A DNA stretch of 64,000 bases, from contig QRFJ01002471.1 in NCBI GenBank assembly GCA_006176705.1, positions 1 to 64,000 on the forward strand, written 5' to 3'. The DNA comes from Cocos nucifera (taxonomy: Eukaryota; Streptophyta; Magnoliopsida; Arecales; Arecaceae). The notes under the pieces were generated by a model. That model did not search any database and had not been told where the DNA came from. It saw only the letters and a list, made by a program, of their open reading frames with translations. The position numbers and the translations under genes are program-made. Positions 21,190 to 32,168 of the stretch are shown one piece after another. The first letter of the stretch is position 1, and each line of letters starts with the position of its first letter.

Positions 21190-22833
21190 TGATTATTATC
21201 ATAAATTACTAAATAATAGTATTAAATTAAATATTAATTAATATTTATTTTAAAAAATTGATACTTTATTATTATTTTGTAGAAAAAAGCCCATCAATGT
21301 GAAGAGCTCGATTTATGGGTTCTAATGAAATAAATTTCACTCAAATCGAAGCTAAAATAAAAAAGTTATGAAACCTAGAAGTTTAAAATAAAAAAAAAAT
21401 AAGTTGGTGTATGGTGGACCGACCAGCCGGTCCATGGAATAGGCGCAGACTGCCCAACTCAGCAGGCACGGTGAATCAGCATGTGACACGTGGTGAACCT
21501 AGACTGCTAAGAGGTTCATAGAATTTTTATCATGGTGTATAGGGGCATTTTGGTCATTTTATCTCATGTCCCAATTTTTGATTGGCTATGGTCTTAGTCG
21601 CGCTCGATCCATGGCAGTCTATGGCTATAGTATTGCATGATCGGATGGTGGACGTTCATGCCAGTGGAGATCCAATGGCAGATATTCATTTTGACTTGAT
21701 TAAGGATTCAAGAGATGATTTGGCACCATCCGATGGCGAAAATTCACCCAGATGAAGATCCAATGGCCAAAATTAATTCAGAGGCTTGATTAGGGATTTA
21801 ATTGGCTAATCTTGATGGTTTTTGAGTTGATTTTGGACCATTTGATGAAGATCCGACGGCCATGAAGCTTTAGGATGTTTAAAATCGATCTAGACTCAGA
21901 TTTTAACTCTAAAGATTGCTTTGAAGACCCTATTTCCTTCCCTATTTAAACACTTTTACTCCCATATCCTGAGACCAAGTCTTCTAAGCCAAAAAAATAG
22001 AGAAAAAAATAGAGTTTCTTCTCCCCTTTTCTCTCTTCTCTTCCTTTCTTCTTCCAACATTCAATCAAAGGAGCTCTGAAGATGCCGGGATCGAGTAGAT
22101 CGTCAACCATGCATGGCTAAGGAGCTGGATTCTAGGAGAGTAGATGAAATCTTCTATCATTAGTTATAATTTTTTTTTTAATCTTTTGTAATTACTTTTT
22201 ATGCAAACATGTTCTCTTATCAGTTTTTAATAAAATTTATCTTTTTATGCATAAGATCCTTATTATGTGACAAGCTTATTAATTAATTAAAGATCTAAAT
22301 AAATTATATTTATTAAGATGGGTTATGATTGATAGTATAGTTCGTACTTAATTTAATAATTTATTTTAGAGAGTAATCATTAAAAGTCATGTTCTTAATT
22401 TTTAAGAATTAAAGTATTGAATAATTTATGATTTCATAGAGATGGATCATTATTATGAGATATAATTCATACTCTAAGAAAATAAATTATAATCATAGCT
22501 AAATTTTTTAAAAAATAAATTTTTGCATTAAAAAGAATTACCACAACCATGATGAAGATGGATTCAAAATTCTAAAATATTTTTCATTAATTCAAAACCA
22601 ATAATTAGTTAAGTATTTGCTTTTCTTTTATTTTTATTTTTATTTTCTAAACTTTTAATTTACTCTCTTTAATCTACTTATATAAACTCTTATTTTAAAA
22701 CTAAATTAAAAATTTTATTTTAATTAAAATTGAATGTAACTTAGCCTTCAATTTTTGAAAAAATCGATATTTGACTCACCACTATTCTACTTAATATTAA
22801 AATCAAGCTTAATCTTTGTTTGTTGCTTTAACA
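21190..22833 (+). mobile_element. 3' LTR of Athila-like element F
   Basis: It starts TGATTATTATCAT after the polypurine tract and ends TTGCTTTAACA (1,644 bp). Early motifs CCATCAATGTGAAGA and TCTAATGAAATAA align with the LTRs of H. Just past it the Angela-like gag of element A begins in mid-domain, so F sits inside A. The 5' LTR is beyond the left edge. Confidence 0.8.
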
Positions 22834-23696
22834 ATAAGCAGTCACTCACTTGCAAGAGTTGTTTGGTGAGCAGAGTCGTGCAGCATGTTATCAAGTCTCG
22901 AGGAGGCTTTTAAAGCGCAAATGTGTGATGGACAATCGGTCCAATATTATTGCCTGGTGATGTCAAGGACCTAGAAGAGCTTGAGAAGCTCGATATCATC
23001 ATGGACAAGAATCTATAGATTGATCTGATCCTGCAGTCCTTGACTGATTTATATGGATAGCTCATTATGAACTTTCATATGAATAAGCTACAGTGCACCT
23101 CGGCTGAGTTAATAAACATGCTGGTTTCTACTGAGCAAATTATGAAAGATTCAAAGGGTTTAATTCTTGTTGTGCAGTGGACTTTCTCCAAAAGAAAGTC
23201 TGCAAAGAAGTAGAAGATAGAAGGAAAGAAGAAGAGCATGGAAGAATTGAAGAAGAAGGCCGCAGACAAAGAAAAATATTTTCACTACAACATCGATGAC
23301 CATTGAAAGCGGAACTATCCTTCGTACCTAGCCAGCCTGAAGGAGGTCGGTCCTTCTAGAGGTATGCTCATCATTAAAACTAACCTTATGGTTTCTTTTG
23401 TATCTAGTTGGGTGCTTGACTCTAGTTCTAGTGCTCACTTGTGCACTTCTATGCAGGGTTTTCAGAAGAGTAGGAGGCTGAGGGATGGTGAGATGATCCT
23501 GCACATTAAAAATGGAGCAAGAGTTGCTACTGTAGTCATGAAAATCTATCCTCTTTGATTACCTTCTGGATTAGTTTAAGTTTTTAGAGACTATTATTTA
23601 GTGCCTACTGCAAGTAGGAATTTGATTTCTATTTCATGTTTAGAACAAAAAAATATGTAATTAGTTTCTTTAAGGACCACTGTACAATTCTTTATT
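22834..23696 (+). pseudogene. Element A: Angela-like gag end and protease
   Basis: This aligns with B 40475-41360. Gag is shredded by stops, but the nucleotide match is continuous (TTGTTTGGTGAGCAGAGTCG; the basic stretch near 23200; the decayed zinc knuckle near 23275). Protease is open at 23364-23556 with VLDSSSSAHLC, then RRLRDGEMILHIKNGA. The motif is DSS in place of DSG. It ends abruptly at CAATTCTTTAT, where minus-strand element D starts. Confidence 0.75.
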
Positions 23697-24243
23697 GGGA
23701 TAAACTATCCTCTCTTAGACCGACGTGGCCATTGGTGATTAGCCAAGCAACAAGGAACAATCTCCTAGGATCAACGCGGAAGCAAAATAATGGATTCAAG
23801 AGAAAAGAGAGAAAGAGAGCACAAGAGTTTTTCAGAAGAAAAGAGCTTTATTCAATGAATTCAGCATCATATAAAACCTTGACTTATTTTCAGTATTATA
23901 CTTTACAAAAAGGTCAAGTCCTAAGCTTATAGAAAAACTCCCCAAAATCCAAACAACCCATGTATACAAAATAAACCAGCAAAAATAGAGCCAACCTAGT
24001 TGTATACCATGCCAACAGTCGAAAAATGCTGCTTTCTATCTGAATTTTTTTCTGAGACATAGCTGACCTAGTCTTGGACTGAGTCGGCCCAGTTTCCAAC
24101 TTAGCCGACTTAGTCTCAGGGTGAGCCAATCTAGTTTCTGAACTTTGCTATTCGAACTGATTTCTCTTCCGACTTGCTTCTATCTTTCTATGACCTATCT
24201 TCTCATGTTTTCAAGACTTGGAAGCACCACTTTTGAGCTCACA
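23697..24243 (-). mobile_element. 3' LTR of Tork-like fragment D
   Basis: On the minus strand it starts TGTGAGCTCAAAAG after the purine tract CCAAGGTGGAGAA and ends TTATCCCA. At 547 bp it is a short LTR. It carries repeated CTGAGTCGGC-type motifs also seen in the LTRs of element E. Confidence 0.65.
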
Positions 24244-26275
24244 TTCTCCACCTTGGTGCTTCCAAGTCCTTGTGAACTCATCTCATCTTAGCAAACACAT
24301 CCTTTCCACACACATCTGAAAGCTATCTTTGGGGAGTACCTTCGTGAGTGCATCAAACTAATTCTTCTTGGTATGGACCTTCATCAGTTCCACTTCACCA
24401 TCCTCCATCAGCTCTCTGATCTTATGGTACCTCACGTCTATATGCTTTGTGCGTGCATGATAGACTGAATTCTGTGCCAATAGCAAAGCACTCTGACTAT
24501 CACTGAACAATGTAACCTTGCTCTGCTCCACCGCCAACTCAACAATCAGCCTCCTAAGCCAAAGGGCTTCCTTCGCAACCTTCGTTATTCAAATATATTC
24601 GACCTCTGTAGTAGACAATGCCGTAATTGGCTGAAGGGTTGACCTTCAAGACATCGGTCCACCATACACGCAGAAGATGTATCCAGTAGTAGATCTTCTT
24701 GTATCAAGATCTTCTACATAATTTGGATCTACAAACCCTTTCAGAGGACTCGAACCTCTATCTTCAAATTCTCCTGGCTGTCCACCAAACACCAAACCGT
24801 AATCCCTTGTTCCATGTAGATATCGCAATATCTATTTCAATGCTTTCCAGTATTCCTTCCCAGGGTTAGCCATGTATCTACTAACCATGCTCACTGCATG
24901 TGCTATATTTGGTCTACAGCACACCTTAGTGTACATCACACTGCCTACAGCATTCGCATAAGGGACTCTTTGCATGTATTCTCTCTCCACTTTTGATTGG
25001 GAGCTTTGTAACTTGGAGAGAGATATATGGCTCGATAATGGCATCTCTACAGGTTTGGCTTTCTCCACCCCAAACCTCTCTAGAACTTTCTAGACATATC
25101 TTCTTTATGACAAATGGAGCACTCCTTTGCACCTATCTCTGCAAATTTTTATTCCAAGAATTTTCTCAGCTGGACCCAAATCTTTCATCTCAAACTCATA
25201 TGATAATGCCCTTTTCAGCCTTTTCATAGCTTCCATGCTTCTACTGACTATAAGCATATCATCTACATACAGTAGTAGGTACGGAGCATCCTCCTCATCT
25301 ACATCCTCGACATAGATATAGCAATCATGTTCATATCTACTGAAATCCAAGCTCAAAATAAAACTATCAAATCTTCGATACCACTGATGAGAGGACTGTT
25401 TCAAGCCATACAAAGAACTTTACTATTTCAAGCCATACAAAGATCTTTTGTGTAAACACACCTTTTCTTCCTATCCAGTCTTCATGAAACCATCTGGCTG
25501 CTTCATGTAAATCTTTTCCTTCAATGTGCCATGAAGGAAGGCCATCTTCACATCTATCTTTTTCAACTCTATGTTGTACTGTGTCACTAGTGATAGTAAA
25601 ACCTGAATAGATATATGACACACCACAAGAGAGAAAATTTCTATATAGTCAATTTCTTCTCTTTGTGAGTATCTCTTTGCTATCAGTCTTGCTTTGAATC
25701 TGACTCCACCTTATTCTGAAGGTGCTTCTTTTTTTGTGAACACCCACTTTGAGCTAATAGATCGAGCATCTTCTAAAAGATCCATCAGCTATCATGTCTG
25801 ATTCTTTTTATGTGATTTCATCTCCTCCATCATGGCCTACATCCATGAATCATGATCCTCACTCTCCATAGCCTCTACATAATTTTTTGAATCTCCATTA
25901 GCAGTGATGAGTGCATAGGAGATAACCTCATCAATGCCATATCTAATTAGTCTCTTGATAGTATGCTGGGATTTATGCAAAGCCACTCCCACTAGCACAT
26001 CTCTGCCTGATACCTATGGTTGATCCTGCACATCCATCTGAACTACTAGCACTTCATACCGATCTTCCATCTGAGTATCTTTTCTCCTACCCAGCTCCAC
26101 CTCAATAGGAACACTCCTATACATGGATTTGGACTGCATGTCATCTATCCCAGATTGGTCACTACTATTCATCTTTGTCTTTCTAGTTTCATCTATCTCA
26201 GACCTTCTCAAGATGCTTTTCTCATCAAAGATAACATCCCTACTTTTCTCATCTATCCCAGACCTCTTATAGTTT
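24244..26275 (-). pseudogene. D: RT, RNase H and upstream linker (minus strand)
   Basis: Read on the minus strand: a linker with RDVIFDE near 26250; a charged region; the RT segment KMAFLHGTLKEKIYMKQPDGF (about 25500-25560); MYGLKQSSHQWYRRF; LLLYVDDMLIVS (YVDD site, about 25260); and FEMKDLGPAEKILGI. After a stop come VPYANAVGSVMY and RPNIAHAVSMVSRYM, then ILRYLHGTRDYGL and the RNase H Asp motif FVDPNYVEDLDTRRSTTGY. The end runs into GGECELKS at the PPT. A 27-bp duplication around YGLK (25399-25443) disrupts RT, and several stops follow. Motifs best fit the Tork lineage. Confidence 0.75.
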
Positions 26276-26299
26276 AGCTACAATGATTTACCTACTGAA

Positions 26300-27207
26300 T
26301 CAGATTCTATCTAAAACTATTTCTACCATACCGTATAAGATATGGCATGGTAAGAAATCAAGTCTAAGTCATCTTAGAATTTGAAGTTGTCTGATCCATG
26401 TCAAGAGATAGTAGGTGGACAAGTTAGAGTCTAGGTCCCTTAGAGCTTGATTTATTGGATATCGTAAAAAATCATTAGGATATTATTTCTATCTTCTAGA
26501 AAACTATAATGGATTGTGAGTTGACACATCATTTTTCTTGAAAAATAATTTATTCAAGATGGTGGCATTGAAAGACATATCAAGCTCGAGGAGAAAGTCT
26601 CTGAAGAAAAATGAGCTAAGGAACCTAGTCAATTTGAGCTAATCAACACACTACCTCCTCCACCTCATAGATCAAGTAGGACTTTCCATCCTCTTGAGAG
26701 GTACTTAGGTATGATTTCAGAGAATGTAGAGAAAATAGTTCTCACAAAAAAAGGGGTTCATGGTGATGATCCCAAAATCTACGACGAGGCGATATCAGAT
26801 ATTTACTCCAAGAAATGGTTAGAGGCAATAAAGTTAGAGATTGACTCAATGCGCTCGAACCAAGTCTGGACCTTAGTAGATTCACATGAAGGTATAGTAC
26901 CTATTGGATGTAAATTGATCTTCAAGAGAAAGATAGATGCATATAAAAATGTGGAGACATTCAAAGCTAGGCTAGTGGCAAAAGGGTATAGTCAGCGCAA
27001 AGGCATTGACTATTAGGATACCTTCTCGCCAGTAGCCATACTTAAATCCATCCGCACATTGCTTATAATTGCATCTTATTTTGATTGCAAAATATGGAAG
27101 ATGGGTGTGAAAATGATGTTTTTAAATGGATATCTTGAGGAAGATATCTATATGGAATAGCTCCTTGATTTCATATTTAGTGATGGTGATCACAAGATTT
27201 GCAAGCT
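26300..27207 (+). pseudogene. Element A: integrase end and first half of RT
   Basis: Collinear with B 42090-42980. It begins near YEIWHGKKSS-type coding. The ORF 26711-27016 holds EKWLEAIKLEIDSMRSNQVW-like and GCKLIFKRKIDAYKNVETFKARLVAKGYSQ, then TAG. KIWKMGVKMMFLNGYLEEDIYME follows, with TAG. The coding stops at GATTTGCAAGCT, where element E is inserted, and continues at 34181 with the duplicated CAAGCT. Confidence 0.8.
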
Positions 27208-27239
27208 ATTGTCGTCCATAATGTTTCAGGCATCACCTA

Positions 27240-27251
27240 GCTCTGATACCA
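27240..27251 (-). other. Primer binding site outside the left LTR of E
   Basis: The minus strand reads TGGTATCAGAGC, a perfect initiator-tRNA PBS, directly beyond the U5 end of the left LTR. Only 32 bases of sequence separate it from the TSD. Its presence on the outer side of a 3' LTR is unexpected. Confidence 0.65.
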
Positions 27252-27254
27252 AAT

Positions 27255-28140
27255 TGTAGACCCATGATATCGCTCGAACGCCAATCATCCTTGACATCAC
27301 AAGCACCTCGATATCATGTTGCGAAAGCTTTTGATCTTTAGCATGAATCTGAAGAAACCTATGACGTTCTTTATGGGCAGCATATCACTGATCCTCCACC
27401 TGGATCTGTGATGGAGTGCCTCCCTCCTTGGGCTTGAGGGAGACGCCCCCCTTCTCTAGGGCTTCTTCAAGAACCCTAGGATGACAACTATAGAGAGAAG
27501 AGAAGAAGAGAGTTGAGGAAGAAAAGGTCTGTATTGATTCCAACCTTTTTAAAATCCTAGTACAACCTATGTATTTATACATAGCCATTAGGCCCGACCA
27601 AAAAACTCTCAGACTAACCTAATACATGAAAGCACTCACCAAGCCCATGTACATCCACATCTCTCATGCTCTAATTCTCTGGATGTAAACCTAACCCATA
27701 CATGAATTAGTCCCCTTAAGACCTCTCAAACTAGGCCTTAAGACTCCTAGGATCATCCCAAATCCTAGCCCAAAATAGATCCTCCCGTAACTCTGCCCGC
27801 ACATTGAGCCGGCTCTATCTCAGCACTGAGTCGGCTAAGTTCCACTAGGTCGGCTCAATGTAAAACTGAGCCAGCCCAGTCCTATGCCGTGCCAGCAGTT
27901 TCGAACGTACAGCTCTCTATTTTGCCTATGCTCTGAGACTTAGCCAACCCAATTTTGGACTGAGCCAGCTAACCTACAGAAAATCTTCTTACTATAGTCT
28001 TGATTCTCCGACTTTAGTTTCTTGCTTCACCTTGTGTCTCAGATCTTCAAAGCACCAACCAAGCCTCTGGAATCTCCGAAGCCAACCCTCTGACTCCCCC
28101 TATGGCCTCCTAAGGCTTGGGAGCACCCTAAATCCTCATA
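27255..28140 (-). mobile_element. Left (3') LTR of element E
   Basis: Minus-strand LTR of about 886 bp. It starts TATGAGGATTTAGGG after the purine tract CCAAGGTGGAGAT and ends GGGTCTACA. A TATA box (TATAAATAC on the minus strand) lies at about 27571-27579. Matching right LTR segments lie at 32169-32483 and 34104-34180, where the terminal TGTGAG is intact. Confidence 0.7.
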
Positions 28141-28869
28141 ATCTCCACCTTGGTGCCCCAAGCCTTGGCAAACCCCTCGGTAATGACCTTCTGCACGTTC
28201 ATGCTATCCCTGCACAATCGACAGCACCTGTGCAAGCATCGCCTCTACCAATCCTCTTCAATTATTGTGCATCCTTGAGGCCTTTGGGATGACCGCCTCT
28301 ATCACTGAAAATCTATGCTTGCTTCTTGGCACCATCCTGAAATTGTAGGATCCCTTCTACTTAGCAGCTGCATCACATTCTCTAGATTTTTTTGGAGAAC
28401 CTACAGCATTCTTGCACCAACACATGCTATACTACCTAACACGATCTCCTCAGAGCTACACCTATCCACCTGCATGCATCGCTCCACCTGAAACTGTGCA
28501 TCACCGATGCTCTAAACTCATGCCAAATTTTATCTCCACTTGTGAAGCCACCATTGGGGAGATCCACCTATATTCGAAGTCCATCTGATGCCATAGAAGC
28601 CGACTCTATCATCGAGTCCCTCAAGGCCAACCACTCAATACTGCACTGCTGAGCCTACCGCTACACCTTGAACACCGTCGCTGCCCCTTCGAACCCTTCG
28701 TGCTCCATGGATCCCTTCGAAGCCATTTCAGATACCTCCACAACCCACGGGCACCTTCGAAACTCAAGAGCTCATCCAACTCTTCTGAAATCATTGACTA
28801 AATCCTAGGAAATTCCACCCTAGTTCTTCTCTTCTCCCCCTACACCAGCCATCGCTTCAGTTATGCTCG
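28141..28869 (-). other. Internal non-coding region of element E
   Basis: About 730 bp, richer in G+C than its surroundings, lying inside the LTR of E. It contains the purine tract (CCAAGGTGGAGAT on the minus strand). No retroviral motif is visible in six frames; the open frame at 28032-28292 (+) has no recognised domain. It does not match any other part of the window that I could find. Confidence 0.45.
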
Positions 28870-28994
28870 AAGTCATATGGTCTGACTGAGGTAGTCCAAG
28901 TCAAAAAAGGTTGTCTTATTTTGTAAGATATTACCTACTATTTTTGGTCACCTGCCATTTCTTGTTCTTTGACTTTGGTTAAAAGTCTACCTTT
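28870..28994 (+). repeat. Inverted scrap of Angela-type LTR
   Basis: A plus-strand piece that is the reverse complement of about 30818-30960 in the neighbouring minus-strand LTR (landmarks CATATGGTCTGACTG and GGTCACCTGCCATTTCTT). It abuts, head to tail, the U5 end of the minus-strand LTR piece at 28995, producing a fold-back. Confidence 0.7.
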
Positions 28995-29838
28995 TGAAGG
29001 GAAATCCTGATTTCCCGATCCAGATTTGTCCAGATCTGATCAGATCAAGAGATATATTTCAAAAATTTTTCTCTTGATCCCAATTAGATCTTGATATATT
29101 TCAGATCTGATTCTTATTATTTAATAAATAAATAAAATAAGATAAATTAAATCAAATTTAATTTACCTGATTTGGGTAATCCTATTACCCTGTTGATGAT
29201 CCTGATTGCAGCGAAAGGTTCTGGATCTAGCCACGCAAGTGCCTGGCCTCTACCGGTATCCACTTGGGTTGGATCTGAAGATTCTTTTCTTCTCTATCAC
29301 GCCTCCAAAAATCAGATCTGGATCTGATCTGGAGGATCTTTCAAAACTCTTTTGAAGATCTCTGCAGTCGTCCTTTGCAGCAGCAACAGCCTTCTTGCTT
29401 TTGATCGCCTTTTCTTGATCTGAATCGCACCAACCTAAGTCCAAAACTCTTTTGGACGTGGAGACCAAGGGGAGAAGAGACTATGGCGTGGAGAAGGAGG
29501 GGAGAGGCAGCCTTGGGGCATGGGGTTTCTCAATTGAATTGCATTCTTATTAGGGTTTGGGCGCAGGGTCTTATTTATAGACCTCTGTGATCCAACTCCT
29601 CTTCCTCTCAACCAAATACAACCCTTTGTGAAAATCAGATCTAAATCTGATTGGTTGGAATAGAGACCCCTGTTGATTCCTCCTTAGAGGGTGCTAAGAC
29701 CAGTCAAACTGGATTCTTAGTAAAGAACTCTGATTGGAATCCAAAAGGGAGATGGATCTTGTAGATAGCCTTGTCCAACAAGGACTCCTAGGCGCCTCCT
29801 ACTTGGGCCTATGCCCTTGGCGTGCGCCCTTTCCTGCT
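28995..29838 (-). mobile_element. Partial Angela-type LTR (minus strand), cut by the gap
   Basis: This matches 29878-30717 almost base for base, from TGAAGGGAAATCC through the TATA region. It stops at the run of Ns. It represents the U5/R/part-U3 end of an LTR. Confidence 0.8.
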
Positions 29839-29876
29839 NNNNNNNNNNNNNNNNNNNNNNNNNNNNNNNNNNNNNN
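29839..29876. other. Assembly gap (38 Ns)
   Basis: Undetermined bases between two near-identical LTR copies. Repeats of this length are a common cause of gaps and misjoins, so the local order should be treated with caution. Confidence 0.99.
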
Positions 29877-29877
29877 C

Positions 29878-32168
29878 TGAAGGGAAATCCTGATTTCCCG
29901 GTCCAGGTTCGTCCAGATCTGATTAGATCAAGAGATATATTTCAAAAATTTTCTCTTGATCTCAATCAGATCTTGATATATTTTAGATCTGATTCTTATT
30001 ATTTTAATAAATAAAATAAAATAAGATAAATTAAATCAAATTTAATTTACCTGAATTTGGGTAATCCTATTACCCTGTAGATGATCCTGATTGCAGCGAA
30101 AGGTTCTGGATCTTAGCCACGCAAGCGCCTGGCCTCTACCAATATCCACTCGGGTTGGATCTGGAGATCCTCTTCTTCTCTATCACACCTCCAAAAATCA
30201 GATCTGGATCTGATCTGGAGGATCTTCAAAACTCTTTTGAAGATCTGCAGTCGTTCCTTTTGCAGCAGCGCAGCCTTCTTATTTTTTGATCGCCTTTCCT
30301 TGATCTGAATCGCACCAAACCTAAGTCCAAAACACTTTTGGACGTGGAGAGCAAGGGGAGAAGAGAGTATGGCATGGAGAAGGAGGGGAGAGGCAGCCTT
30401 GGGGCGTGGGAAATCTCTATTGAATTCACTTTTACTTAGGATTAGGGTTGGGCGCAGGGTCTTATTTATAGACCTCTTGTGATCCAACTCCTCTTCCTCT
30501 CAACCAATCACAACCCTTTGTGAAATCAGATCTAAATCTGATTGGTTGGAATAGAGACCCCTGGATTCCTCCTTAGAGGGTGCCTAAGACCAGTCAAACT
30601 GGATTCTTAGTAGAACTCTGATTGGAATCCAAAAGGGAGGTGGAGTCCTTGTCCAACAAGGACTCCTAGGCGCCTCCTACTTGGGCTCACGCCACCCTTG
30701 GCGTGCGCCCTTCTCCTTGCCAGGTTCTGGCAGGGGGAACAAGGCCCCCACCAGCTCTCCAATAGGTGCATGACATGTGGTCAAAAGTCAAAGGGTGAAT
30801 GGTCAACGTTTGACCAGTCAAAGGTAGACTTTTGACCAAAGTCAAAGAATAAGAAATGGCAGGTGACCAAAAATGGCAGGTAATGTCTTACAAATAAGAC
30901 AACCTATTCTGACTTGGACAACCTCCAGTCAGACCATATGAAGGCCTCTGATTGAGCACAAACTCCTTTGGCTCAGACAGGACAACTTATTTATGATAGT
31001 AAAAGAAGAACGTTAGGTTCAATCGAGTGCTAGCACGATTTCCTTGAACCTAATTGAATCTCATTCAGATCAATTGAACTAGATCAGTTCAATTGATGAT
31101 CACCAGATTCAAACCCTTGTTTGTGTGACCCAGTTAGGTTCAGTTCTGTATGGTAATGGGATATGTCATGATCTCTATCATAGACATCATCGAAACTCCT
31201 TTCGATGGATCAGAACTCTTCTGATTCGAACAGCTAGAATGATCGATCATCTAAATCATTCTAATTGCTCCCAAAATCCACCAGTGACACCTAGCAGTAT
31301 ATGGTGGCAACCCATCAGAGCTGAATGCGAACCTCTTGGTGCAGCTACCTGTGTGATTCAGTTCTTCTATCTTGAGCCCCGATCAGATTAGGGTTAAGGT
31401 GAACTCGTCAAACCCTAGTCTCTGTCATATGATGTAATCATTCGATTCGAGTCCAATGTGAAAATCTAAATAGAAACTCTTTCTATTATTTCACTCTACC
31501 ATGGCCATGGATTTCTGGACTTGATTCTCATGATCATCATAGGGCTACTCCTCTACCACCGAGGTAGATAGATCCCATCTTGATGCAATCCAGTTCCTAC
31601 AATGAACATGCTATAGCCAATATACACCTCAGGGTTCTATATGGCTAGGATATCGAGTAATGGTATAGTCAAACTATTACACCCTCAAGGTGAGCTGTCG
31701 ATGCACCTCAGGTCAAAGAATCAGACACACTACTGCAGCATCGAGTCAGTCATTGACGAGAAGGTAGACTCCCTAATGACTACTCGAGGTGGTCATGCTC
31801 AGTGCCCTCGTTCTCTAACGAGTACCTATACTCTTGCTCCGGTGTCTCCACACCGTAGACTCAAGACTCATCTACTAAAGAGAAGCGATTGTACACCAAC
31901 CTTCCAGATCAATCACCATCCTCGTGATGATCCTATGGTCAGGAGCATTTTATGAGTTAACAATGATTATTCATGTCTTAAATTTTCAACTCTTGAAAAT
32001 ATGAATTATCATTATCATTAACCCAAAGGATGTATCATAGACACTAAATACACATATGTGATAGAAAATAACCCATTTTATTGATATTAGTTAAAATTAT
32101 AATTTTGCCCCTAGAAGTATATTACAAGTGTCAGCCAATTCTGGCTTCTAGGGCACATATATCTAACA
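29878..32168 (-). mobile_element. Complete Angela/BARE-type LTR (minus strand)
   Basis: A 2,291-bp LTR with both termini: on the minus strand it starts TGTTAGATATATGTGCCC (32168 downward) and ends AGGATTTCCCTTCA (29878). Length and termini match the LTRs of B (44123-46394) and J (50763-53047). The open frames inside (for example 31641-31955) are fortuitous. Its right end lies inside the right LTR of element E; no TSD is apparent on the left because of the rearrangement and gap. Confidence 0.8.

Larger units (their letters stand above)
23697..26300 (-). mobile_element. Tork-like Ty1-copia fragment D (minus strand)
   Basis: On the minus strand this reads post-integrase linker, RT, RNase H, PPT and 3' LTR. 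It lacks its 5' LTR, gag and most of integrase. It replaces about 730 bp of element A (A stops at the equivalent of B 41358 and resumes at about B 42090). I see no TSD, so D arrived truncated or the junction was later rearranged. The right boundary is only known to about 30 bp. Confidence 0.7.

Noticed and set aside
27240..27251. Possible tRNA gene from the GCTCTGATACCA end
   Set aside because: Only the 12-base primer complement is present; the rest of a tRNA cannot be folded from the flanks.
23697..28140. D and the left part of E as two halves of one minus-strand element
   Set aside because: Their LTRs differ in length and sequence, and A coding lies between them in plus orientation.
31641..31955. 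104-codon open frame repeated as a minus-strand frame at 44335-44589
   Set aside because: Both lie in Angela-type LTRs on opposite relative strands; conservation comes from the LTR, not from a protein.
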